Below are positions 1-7,261 of a stretch of DNA of 64,000 nt, in pieces. The notes beneath the pieces were generated by a model that saw only the letters and a list, made by a program, of their open reading frames with translations, did not search any database and was not told where the DNA came from. The number at the start of each line of letters is the position of its first letter. Position 1 is the stretch's first letter. A program made the translations under genes and the position numbers. The stretch comes from Aureimonas frigidaquae (GTDB lineage Bacteria; Pseudomonadota; Alphaproteobacteria; Rhizobiales; Rhizobiaceae). The DNA lies in contig NZ_BBWR01000003.1 of NCBI RefSeq assembly GCF_001463905.1, forward strand, positions 1 through 64,000, written 5' to 3'.

Positions 1-148
1 CTTATAGGTCCCACGAACCCAAAACGTCAACTGGAAAAAACCGGGCTGCCCGAACTTTTCGCAAAAAGCGCATGAATTCAGCAACTTGGTTCCCTGCGTC
101 TTCGTCATCCCCCTGTCACGGCTAGACGAATCACGGGGTGGGAGACGG

Positions 149-166
149 CCTGATTCCGGAATCAGG
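149..166. promoter_or_regulatory. Perfect 18-bp palindrome upstream of the Fur/Mur gene
   Basis: The sequence CCTGATTCCGGAATCAGG is a perfect palindrome ending 57 bp before the start codon of the Fur/Mur regulator. Its position suits an operator, perhaps for autoregulation, but it does not look like the known Mur or Fur boxes. Apart from it I see no gene or RNA in the first 223 bases. The regulatory role is inferred from position and symmetry only. Confidence 0.4.
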
Positions 167-223
167 GGCGCAGATTCGGGGTGGAATTCCCTTCCGCGTT
201 CGAAGGAAGTAAGAGGTTTCCTC

Positions 224-658
224 ATGAGCGCGTCACACAACCAGGCTCCATCCCATTACGAGACCGTCCTGCGCGACGCCGGGGTCCGGATCACGCGTCC
301 GCGCAAGGTGATCCTGTCGATCCTGTCCGGTCATACGGACCATCCCGACGCGCTGGAGATCTATCGGCGGGCGGCCGCGATCGATCCCGCCATTTCCCTG
401 TCGACCGTTTACCGGACGATGAAGCTTCTGGAGGAGAAGGGGGCGATCCACCGCCATGCCTTCGAAGGCGGGCCCTCGCGCTTCGAGCAGGCCGCCGGGC
501 AGCACCACGACCACCTGATCGACATGGATACCGGCCAGGTGGTCGAGTTCCACTCCGAACGGATCGAGGCGCTGCAGCAGGAGATTGCCGAGCGCCTCGG
601 TTATGAGATCGTATTCCACCGCCTGGAGCTCTATGGCCGCAGGCGCAAGGACGATTGA
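224..658 (+). CDS. Fur-family metalloregulator, Mur-like
   Basis: A 144-residue DNA-binding repressor of the Fur family that should sense cytoplasmic Mn2+ or Fe2+ and repress metal-uptake genes. The N-terminal winged helix carries the family TVYR motif at residues 61-64. The dimerisation half has the metal-binding HHDH at 94-97, followed by [12 protein letters not shown]. The cysteines of the CxxC zinc site of enterobacterial Fur are missing (DMDTG stands there), as in rhizobial Mur proteins, which respond to manganese. The ATG at 224 was chosen because AAGAGG lies 7 bases upstream; the frame stays open further upstream but that part is not conserved. It ends exactly where the convergent OsmC gene ends, with no gap. 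Fur and Mur cannot be separated from sequence alone. Confidence 0.9.
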   Translation: MSASHNQAPSHYETVLRDAGVRITRPRKVILSILSGHTDHPDALEIYRRAAAIDPAISLSTVYRTMKLLEEKGAIHRHAFEGGPSRFEQAAGQHHDHLIDMDTGQVVEFHSERIEALQQEIAERLGYEIVFHRLELYGRRRKDD

Positions 659-1093
659 TCAGACCAGCTTGGCATCCAGGGTGACGTCGATGGCCCCGAG
701 CGCCTTGGAGATCGGGCATCCTTCCTTGGCCTTGGTGGCCAGCTCCTGGAATGTCGCATCGTCGATGCCGGGAACCTTGCCCTCCAGCGTGAGGGCGGAG
801 GAACGGACGGCAAAGCCGCCATCGGCCTGCTCCACCGTGACCACGGACCGGGCCTTCAGCTCGTCCGCCGGGGTGCCGTTTTCGGCCAGAAAGTGCGAGA
901 GCTGCATGGCGAAGCAGCCGGCATGGGCCGCGGCCAGAAGCTCTTCCGGGTTGGTCCCCGATTTGCCGTTTTCGTCCTCGAAGCGAGCCTTGAAGGAATA
1001 GCCCTGCGCGTCGAGGGCGCCGGACTGCGTTGTCAGCGTTCCCTTGCCCTCGCCGAGCGAGCCGTTCCAGATGGCGGTAGAATGGCGTTTCAT
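659..1093 (-). CDS. OsmC-family peroxidase
   Basis: A 144-residue cytoplasmic thiol peroxidase of the OsmC/Ohr family, which reduces organic hydroperoxides. The two redox cysteines are visible at Cys60 (AHAGCFAMQLSHFL) and Cys126 (KEGCPISKAL). The N-terminal segment KRHSTAIWNGSLGEGKGTL matches the OsmC subfamily better than Ohr. Full family length. A longer frame runs upstream across the intergenic region; the ATG at 1093 is the family start. It converges on the Fur/Mur gene and is divergent from xerC, from which it is separated by 153 bp. Confidence 0.92.
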   Translation of the reverse strand: MKRHSTAIWNGSLGEGKGTLTTQSGALDAQGYSFKARFEDENGKSGTNPEELLAAAHAGCFAMQLSHFLAENGTPADELKARSVVTVEQADGGFAVRSSALTLEGKVPGIDDATFQELATKAKEGCPISKALGAIDVTLDAKLV

Positions 1094-1246
1094 GCGCGGT
1101 CTCCCATATTGCAAGCGCCACGTCCCGTGGCGGCGTGTCGGTGCAGAAGATGGGAACCAGGGCAGCCGCTTCCAGACCACGCTTTCGAAAATGGCAACCT
1201 TTGGCGGTGATTCTCCACCTTTGCGAACCTCGGATGGCAGGCCCCT

Positions 1247-2221
1247 ATGCAGAGTGAGATTCTCGTTCACGGCGATGCCGGGCTTCTCGCCCACAAGGCC
1301 GACTGGCTGGATCGGCTCGACCGTGGCCGGGGCATGGCTGCGCACACGCTGGAAGCCTATGAGCGCGATGTGCGCCAGTTTCTCGTCTTCCTGACCGGGC
1401 ACCTCGGGCGCCCGGTCCGATTGGCGGATCTGGCCGATCTGTCGCAGCCCGATATCCGCGCCTTCCTGGCCGCGCGCCGCCAGGACGGCGCGGGCGCCCG
1501 CACGCTGGGCAGAGGCTTGGCAGGGCTGCGCTCCTTCGTGTCCCATCTGGAACGCCAGGGCCTCGCCTCGGGCGCGGCGCTGCGTGCCGCACGCACCCCG
1601 CGCCAACCCCGCTCGCTCCCCCGGCCGCTGACGCCGGCCGATGCGGTCAGCGTGACGGAGGAGGCAGGCGCCATGGCCACGGAGCCCTGGCTTTCCGCCC
1701 GCAATGTCGCGGTGCTGACGCTGCTCTACGGTTGCGGCCTACGCATTTCCGAAGCGCTGGACCTGCCCGGAGACGCCCTGACGGATCCGTCCGCGCGTGC
1801 GGCGCGCATCCGCGGCAAGGGCGGCAAGGAACGGCTCGTGCCGATCCTGCCGGCCGTCCACGCCGCCGTCTCACAGTACCGCGCGCTCTGCCCCTACAGC
1901 CTGCCAGCAGACAAGCCGCTGTTTCGGGGCGCCCGCGGCGGGCCGCTGCGCCCGCAGATCATCCAGGCCGAGATGGCCCGGCTGCGCGGCCTTCTCGGCC
2001 TGCCGGACAATGCGACGCCGCACGCCCTTCGGCATTCCTTCGCCACGCATCTCTTGGCCGGCGGCGGGGACTTGCGCACGATCCAGGATCTCCTCGGCCA
2101 CGCCTCCCTTTCGACGACCCAGGTCTATACCAGCGTGGACGCCGCGCGCCTGGCCGCCATTCACCGGCAGGCACATCCCCGGGCATTCGCCCGGCGCGGG
2201 GCTGCCACAGAAGGAACGTAA
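1247..2221 (+). CDS. xerC: Tyrosine recombinase XerC
   Basis: A 324-residue site-specific recombinase that with XerD resolves chromosome dimers at dif. The N-terminal SAM-like core-binding domain covers about residues 15-110 and the catalytic domain about 125-310. All catalytic residues are present: Arg166 (GCGLRISEAL), the Lys of GKGGKE near 191-194, His259 and Arg262 (HALRHSFATHLL), His285 (LLGHASLSTTQ) and the nucleophile Tyr294. XerC rather than XerD is inferred from overall resemblance and from the neighbours; there is no sign of an integrated element. The next gene starts 3 bp after its stop, so the two are probably co-transcribed. Confidence 0.88.
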   Translation: MQSEILVHGDAGLLAHKADWLDRLDRGRGMAAHTLEAYERDVRQFLVFLTGHLGRPVRLADLADLSQPDIRAFLAARRQDGAGARTLGRGLAGLRSFVSHLERQGLASGAALRAARTPRQPRSLPRPLTPADAVSVTEEAGAMATEPWLSARNVAVLTLLYGCGLRISEALDLPGDALTDPSARAARIRGKGGKERLVPILPAVHAAVSQYRALCPYSLPADKPLFRGARGGPLRPQIIQAEMARLRGLLGLPDNATPHALRHSFATHLLAGGGDLRTIQDLLGHASLSTTQVYTSVDAARLAAIHRQAHPRAFARRGAATEGT

Positions 2222-2224
2222 CCC

Positions 2225-3250
2225 ATGCTCGAGCGCTTCCGTTGGTCCACACCGCTCGGTCTCGTCGCCGTGCTGGTGTGCTGCCTGGGGTCCGAAGTCC
2301 GGGCCGAGACGGACTGCACGCCGGGCCGGGACCTTCTGCCCACACTCGACGCCAGCGCCCGCGCGGCGATCGACGCCGAGGCGACGGCGCAGGCCAATGG
2401 CAAGGGCCGCCTGTGGCGAATCGAGAAGCCGGGACAGGCGGCAAGCCACCTGTTCGGGACGCTGCATCTGACAGACGCGCGCGTCACCCGCCTTCCGGAC
2501 AGCGCCCGGGCGGCCTTCGATGCGGCCGACGAGATCGTCATCGAAAGCACAGAACTGTCGGATCCAGACCGGATCGCTGCCACGCTCATGGCCCGGCCGG
2601 ACCTGATGAGCCTGCCGCGCGGCCGTGTCGTCGGTGACTACCTCCCCGAAGGGGACCGGGCGGAACTCGCCCGGCGGCTCGACGCGGCAGGAACGCCTGC
2701 GGCGTCCGTCCAGACCTTGCAGCCCTGGTTCCTGGCGACGAGCCTGATGATGCCGGCCTGCGAGCAGGCGCGCCTGGCCGAAGGGGAGCAGATCCTGGAC
2801 CTGGCGCTGGCCGACGCCGCATTGCGCCAGGGCAAGACGCTCAGCGGGCTGGAAAGCGCGCAGGAGCAGCTCGAAGCCCTGGCCTCCCTGCCGCTCGAAA
2901 CCCAGGCCGAGATGCTCATGTCCACGCTCAGTCATATCGACATCATGCCGGACCTGTTCGAGACGATGACGCAGCTCTATCTGGCGGGCCGCATCGCCGC
3001 CATCGTGCCGGCGGTGGAGCATCTGGCGCCGAGCGGCACGACGCCCGAAGGCGCGGCCGAGGTCTGGCAAGCTTTCGACGAGCGTATCGTGCGCCGCCGC
3101 AACCACCTGATGGCCGAGCGTATGGAACCGATCCTGGCACGCGGCAATGCCTTCATCGCCGTCGGGGCGCAGCATCTGATCGGCGATGAGGGCCTGGTCG
3201 CGCTGTTGCGCGCCACCGGCTGGACGGTAACCCGCGCCGACGGCCCCTGA
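2225..3250 (+). CDS. TraB/GumN (TIKI-like) family exported protein
   Basis: A 341-residue protein with an N-terminal signal peptide (hydrophobic core about residues 10-22, likely cut after SEVRA). The mature part belongs to the TraB/GumN/TIKI superfamily of putative metal-dependent hydrolases. Its two diagnostic GxxH motifs are visible: GTLH at 78-81 and GAQH at 314-317. It probably acts in the periplasm. No member has a settled role in these bacteria; GumN was named from a xanthan cluster, but no polysaccharide genes are here. It sits 3 bp behind xerC and ends before a strong hairpin. Confidence 0.8.
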   Translation: MLERFRWSTPLGLVAVLVCCLGSEVRAETDCTPGRDLLPTLDASARAAIDAEATAQANGKGRLWRIEKPGQAASHLFGTLHLTDARVTRLPDSARAAFDAADEIVIESTELSDPDRIAATLMARPDLMSLPRGRVVGDYLPEGDRAELARRLDAAGTPAASVQTLQPWFLATSLMMPACEQARLAEGEQILDLALADAALRQGKTLSGLESAQEQLEALASLPLETQAEMLMSTLSHIDIMPDLFETMTQLYLAGRIAAIVPAVEHLAPSGTTPEGAAEVWQAFDERIVRRRNHLMAERMEPILARGNAFIAVGAQHLIGDEGLVALLRATGWTVTRADGP

Positions 3251-3257
3251 ACGACAG

Positions 3258-3288
3258 CGGCCCGGCGACCGAAAGGTGCGCCGGGCCG
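3258..3288. terminator. Bidirectional terminator hairpin between the TraB-like gene and lpdA
   Basis: Perfect 10-bp arms CGGCCCGGCG (3258-3267) and CGCCGGGCCG (3279-3288) with an 11-base loop, between two convergent genes. There is no U tract, so it may work with Rho or mainly protect 3' ends. Confidence 0.7.
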
Positions 3289-3315
3289 TCGAACAACCGG
3301 TTCTGCCGGCAGGTC

Positions 3316-4725
3316 TTACATATGCAAGGGCTTGGCAAAGGCGGCGAAGGCAGCCTCGCGGACGGCCTCGGACATGGTCGGATGGGCGTGGCAGGTTCGA
3401 GCCAGATCCTCGGCCGAGCCGCCGAACTCCATCAGCACCGCCGCCTCGGCGATCAGCTCACCGGCGCCATGCCCCACAATATGGACGCCAAGCACGCGGT
3501 CCGTCCGCTTGTCGGCCAGCACCTTCACCATGCCGTCCGTCTGGAGCATGGCCCGGGCCCGGCCGTTGGCCGAGAAGGGGAACTTGCCGGTGCGGTAGTC
3601 GATGCCATCCGCCTTCAGCTCCTCTTCGGTGCGGCCGACGGAGGCCACTTCCGGCGCGGTATAAACGACGGCGGGGATGACGCCGTAATTCACATGGCCG
3701 GCCTGACCTGCCAGGACTTCCGCCAAGGCAACGCCTTCATCCTCGGCCTTATGGGCGAGCATCGGCCCCTTCACCACATCGCCGATGGCATAGATGCCTT
3801 TGACGTTGGTGGCGTAGTGGCCGTCGATCTCGACCCGGCCTGCCTTGTCCAGCGCCACGCCGACATCCTCCAGGCCGAGGCCTTCGGTGTAGGGACGCCG
3901 CCCGGTCGAGACGAGCACGACGTCCGCCTCCAGCGTTTCGGCAGCGCCGCCCTGGACGGGCTCGAAGGTGACCTTGCCCTTGGCGCCGTCTCGCGTGACG
4001 GCCGTCACCTTGCTCGACAGGCGGAACTCCAGCCCCTGCTTGGCCAGGAGCTTCTGCAGCGTGGACGAGGCTTCGGCATCCATGCTGCCGAGGATCTTGT
4101 CGAGATATTCGACGACGGTCACCTTCGCGCCGAGGCGCGACCAGACCGAGCCCAGCTCCAGGCCAATGACGCCGCCGCCCACCACCACCATGCGCTCCGG
4201 CACGGCAGACAGCCCGATCGCATCGTCGGACGACACGATCACCGAACCGTCGTAGGCCACCTCGACCCCCGGAATTCCGGCAACCGTCGAGCCCGTGGCG
4301 ATCACGATCGCCTTGGTGGACAGGGTCTGGCTCGTGCCGTCCGCTCCCGTTACGGCCACTTCGCTGGCCGATACGATCCGGCCCGCCCCGGTAATGCCGG
4401 TGATCTTGTTCTTCTTGAACAGGAAGGCGACGCCGTCGACATTGGCCTTCACCGTCCGGTCCTTGTGGGCCAGCATGGTGGTGAGGTCGAGCCTTGGCTC
4501 CACCATCACGCCGAGCGCGCCGAAGGAATGGGATGCCTCGGCGAAGATTTCGGACGCGTGCAGCAGCGCCTTGGAGGGGATGCAGCCGACGTTCAGGCAG
4601 GTGCCGCCATAGGTGGCCCGCTTCTCGACCACCGCGACCTTGAGCCCAAGCTGCGCGGCCTTGATGGCGCAGACATAGCCGCCGGGTCCCGATCCAATCA
4701 CGACAACGTCGAAGGTTTCAGCCAT
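3316..4725 (-). CDS. lpdA: Dihydrolipoyl dehydrogenase (E3)
   Basis: A 469-residue FAD-dependent disulfide oxidoreductase that reoxidises dihydrolipoamide in 2-oxo-acid dehydrogenase complexes and passes electrons to NAD+. The FAD-binding GSGPGGY lies near residue 11, and the redox-active pair Cys43/Cys48 in GGTCLNVGCIP. A second dinucleotide-binding motif (VVGGGVIGLELG) is central, and the C-terminal HAHPTMSE holds the catalytic His-Glu pair. It is the last gene of the TCA operon, 18 bp after the MAPEG gene, so it most likely serves the 2-oxoglutarate dehydrogenase encoded upstream. Confidence 0.96.
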   Translation of the reverse strand: MAETFDVVVIGSGPGGYVCAIKAAQLGLKVAVVEKRATYGGTCLNVGCIPSKALLHASEIFAEASHSFGALGVMVEPRLDLTTMLAHKDRTVKANVDGVAFLFKKNKITGITGAGRIVSASEVAVTGADGTSQTLSTKAIVIATGSTVAGIPGVEVAYDGSVIVSSDDAIGLSAVPERMVVVGGGVIGLELGSVWSRLGAKVTVVEYLDKILGSMDAEASSTLQKLLAKQGLEFRLSSKVTAVTRDGAKGKVTFEPVQGGAAETLEADVVLVSTGRRPYTEGLGLEDVGVALDKAGRVEIDGHYATNVKGIYAIGDVVKGPMLAHKAEDEGVALAEVLAGQAGHVNYGVIPAVVYTAPEVASVGRTEEELKADGIDYRTGKFPFSANGRARAMLQTDGMVKVLADKRTDRVLGVHIVGHGAGELIAEAAVLMEFGGSAEDLARTCHAHPTMSEAVREAAFAAFAKPLHM

Positions 4726-4743
4726 TTGATCTATCCAGTCAGT

Positions 4744-5148
4744 TCACAGAAAGCGGATGAGCATGAGGAAGAGCCCCACGCAGGACAAAGCGAAGGCGCC
4801 GCTTCGCAGATAAGGGACGCCATAGAGATAGAGCGGCAGGTAGGCGATCCGGCACAGGAACCAGAGCCAGGCGCCGAAGGCAGCGATGCCGCCGGTGCGG
4901 CCGGTGACGGCCAGCGCGAGCGCCAGGGCGATAAAGGCCGGCCAGGTCTCCAGAAAGTTGCGCAAGGCACGATCGGCGCGACCCGCCTTTATGCCGAGGG
5001 GTTTGGCCTCACCGTCACGCGGGCCGGTATTCCAGTCCAGCCCCCGCTCACGCGTGGCAAGGCGCCCCTGCAGCCCGATATGCACGAACAGCAGAATGAC
5101 CGACATGGCGAGAACGAAGAGTTCCGTCGGCAGGGGAGCGTCGCTCAT
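4744..5148 (-). CDS. MAPEG-family membrane protein
   Basis: A 134-residue integral membrane protein with four predicted helices (about residues 7-25, 66-85, 88-106 and 113-132) and the MAPEG-type segment RADRALRNFLETWPAF after the first loop. MAPEG proteins include microsomal glutathione transferases and eicosanoid enzymes; bacterial members mostly have no known substrate. It lies between the SDR gene and lpdA in the TCA operon with short gaps on both sides. Family membership is clear; function is not. Confidence 0.85.
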   Translation of the reverse strand: MSDAPLPTELFVLAMSVILLFVHIGLQGRLATRERGLDWNTGPRDGEAKPLGIKAGRADRALRNFLETWPAFIALALALAVTGRTGGIAAFGAWLWFLCRIAYLPLYLYGVPYLRSGAFALSCVGLFLMLIRFL

Positions 5149-5186
5149 GGCGTCTTCCTTCCTTTAGGCGTGGGGCCCGTGGCACC

Positions 5187-5945
5187 TCAGGGCAGGATCG
5201 ACCGGCCGCCGGAAACGTCGAGAATGGCACCGGTGGAATAGGCGGCATCGTCCGAGGCCAGCCACAGGATGGCGCGCGCCACTTCCTCCGCCGTTCCCGG
5301 GCGTCGCATGGGCAGGTTCGGGGTCATGTCCGCGACCCTGTCCGGCCGGCCGCCGGATGCGTGGATCTCGGTATCGATGATGCCCGGGCGCACGGCCGTC
5401 ACGCGGATGCCATCGGCCGCAACCTCACGGGCAAGGCCGACGGTGAAGCTGTCGACGGCGCCCTTGGTCGCCGCATAATCCACATTCTCCCCGCCGGCGC
5501 CGAGCTTTGCGGCGGCGGAGGTCAGGTTCACGATGGCGCCCCCGGCCCCGCCGCGCGACACGGCCATGCGCCGGATGGCAGCGCCAGCGCACAGGAAGGA
5601 GCCGAAGACGTTGATGCGGAAGTTCCGCTCGATGCGCGCCAGGCTCATCTCGGCGACAGGCGATGGCTGGTCGAACACGCCGGCATTGTTCACCAGAACG
5701 CGCAGGCGGCCCATGGCGTCGGCCGCCGCAAACATGGCCTCGACATCCGCCTCGATGCTGACATCGGCGCGCACGCTCTCTGCGGTGCCGCCCCGGCGGC
5801 GGATATCGGCCACGACCGCATCCGCCGCGCGGGCATCGGCAGCATAATTGACGAGAACGGCATAGCCGGCCTGTGCAGCCAGGTGTGCCGTCGCGGCGCC
5901 GATGCCGCGCGAGCCACCCGTGACGAGCATGACGTTCCCGTGCAT
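5187..5945 (-). CDS. SDR-family NAD(P)-dependent oxidoreductase
   Basis: A 252-residue classical short-chain dehydrogenase. It shows the TGGSRGIG cofactor motif at residues 9-16, NNAG in the middle, the catalytic serine in LTSAAAKLG, the YAATK active site and the PGIIDTEIH segment after it. The substrate is unknown; the closest functional label would be a 3-ketoacyl-ACP reductase or glucose dehydrogenase-like SDR. It follows sucB by 15 bp and precedes the MAPEG gene by 38 bp, so it is co-transcribed with TCA genes. An SDR and a MAPEG gene at this place also occur in other rhizobial suc operons (from memory). Confidence 0.88.
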   Translation of the reverse strand: MHGNVMLVTGGSRGIGAATAHLAAQAGYAVLVNYAADARAADAVVADIRRRGGTAESVRADVSIEADVEAMFAAADAMGRLRVLVNNAGVFDQPSPVAEMSLARIERNFRINVFGSFLCAGAAIRRMAVSRGGAGGAIVNLTSAAAKLGAGGENVDYAATKGAVDSFTVGLAREVAADGIRVTAVRPGIIDTEIHASGGRPDRVADMTPNLPMRRPGTAEEVARAILWLASDDAAYSTGAILDVSGGRSILP

Positions 5946-5960
5946 GGCGTTCGTCCCGCC

Positions 5961-7220
5961 CTAGAGGTCCAGGACCAGACGCTCGGGATCCTCCAGCGAA
6001 TCCTTCACGCGGACGAGGAAGGTCACGGCCTCCTTGCCGTCCACGATCCGGTGATCATAGGACAGAGCAAGGTACATCATGGGCCGGATCTCGACCTTTC
6101 CACCAATGGCGACCGGGCGCTCCTGGATCTTGTGCATGCCGAGGATACCCGACTGCGGCGCGTTCAGGATGGGCGTCGACATGAGGGAGCCGTAGACGCC
6201 GCCGTTCGAAATGGTGAAGGTGCCCCCCTGCATGTCGGAAACCGACAGCTTGCCGTCCCGCGCGGCGATGCCGAGGCGGCCGATCTCCTTCTCGATCTCG
6301 GCAATGCCCATGCGGTCCGCATCGCGCACGACCGGCACGACGAGGCCCTTTTCCGTCCCGACGGCGACGCCGATATGGGCGAAGTTCTTGTAGATGAGGT
6401 CGGTCCCGTCGATCTCGGCGTTGACGGCCGGGATCTCCTTGAGGGCATGGCAGACCGCCTTGGTGAAGAAGCCCATGAAGCCGAGCTTCACGCCATGCTT
6501 CTTTTCGAACAGGTCCTTGTACTTCTTGCGCAGCTCCATGACGGCCGTCATGTCCACCTCGTTGAAGGTGGTCAGCATCGCCGCCGTGTTCTGTGCGTCC
6601 TTCAGGCGCCGCGCGATGGTCTGGCGCAGGCGGGTCATCTTGACCCGTTCCTCACGCGCTTCGTCGCCCTGGCCGGACGGTGCGCGCACGCTGGCGGCCG
6701 GGGCGGCCGCCGCCGGCGCGGACACGCCCTTTTCGATGGCGTCGAGCACATCGCCCTTGAGCACCTGCCCGCGCTTGCCCGAGCCCTGCACATCGGCCGA
6801 AGAGACGCCCTTGTCGGCCATCAGCTTCTGCGCCGACGGCGCCGCCGGCATGGAATCGTCGTGGCTGGGGTTCGGAAGCGTCGTGTCCGAGCCGTCCTCG
6901 GCCCCTTCCTTGGGGGCCTTCAGCTCCGTCTGGGCGGGCTTGGCCGGCGTTGCCGCGGCAGCCGGCGCAGCGCCAGCGCCCGTGCCTTCGCCGATCACGC
7001 CGATCAGCGCCCCGACCTCGACGGTCTCGCCTTCCTTGACGACGATCTCCTCGAGAATGCCGGCCGCAGGGGCCGGGACCTCGACGGTGACCTTGTCGGT
7101 CTCGAGCTCGGCGATCGTCTCATCCTGCTCCACACGGTCGCCGGCCTTCTTGAACCACTGGCCGATCGTCGCTTCGGTGACGCTCTCGCCGAGCGTGGGG
7201 ACTTTGATTTGCGTGCTCAT
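5961..7220 (-). CDS. sucB: 2-oxoglutarate dehydrogenase E2, dihydrolipoyl succinyltransferase
   Basis: A 419-residue E2 core protein that transfers succinyl groups from E1 to CoA. One lipoyl domain spans about residues 1-80, with the lipoylated Lys43 in ETDKVTVEV. An Ala/Pro-rich linker follows, then a peripheral subunit-binding domain ([10 protein letters not shown]...[13 protein letters not shown]). The C-terminal catalytic domain has the active-site SYDHRIVDG motif. The start [12 protein letters not shown] is the family start; the frame is open further upstream into sucA but that part is not conserved. It follows sucA by 41 bp. Confidence 0.96.
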   Translation of the reverse strand: MSTQIKVPTLGESVTEATIGQWFKKAGDRVEQDETIAELETDKVTVEVPAPAAGILEEIVVKEGETVEVGALIGVIGEGTGAGAAPAAAATPAKPAQTELKAPKEGAEDGSDTTLPNPSHDDSMPAAPSAQKLMADKGVSSADVQGSGKRGQVLKGDVLDAIEKGVSAPAAAAPAASVRAPSGQGDEAREERVKMTRLRQTIARRLKDAQNTAAMLTTFNEVDMTAVMELRKKYKDLFEKKHGVKLGFMGFFTKAVCHALKEIPAVNAEIDGTDLIYKNFAHIGVAVGTEKGLVVPVVRDADRMGIAEIEKEIGRLGIAARDGKLSVSDMQGGTFTISNGGVYGSLMSTPILNAPQSGILGMHKIQERPVAIGGKVEIRPMMYLALSYDHRIVDGKEAVTFLVRVKDSLEDPERLVLDL

Positions 7221-7261
7221 GGACGTTTCGTCTTCTCTTTGGTCGTGACGGAATTGGGGCT

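Noticed and set aside
1247-2221. XerC-like recombinase as the integrase of a mobile element
   Set aside because: All features fit house-keeping XerC; there is no tRNA target, direct repeat or cargo gene around it.
3322-5241. Long plus-strand open frame of 639 codons across lpdA and MAPEG
   Set aside because: It is the antisense shadow of lpdA in GC-rich DNA, with the odd His/Arg/Asp-rich composition typical of such frames.
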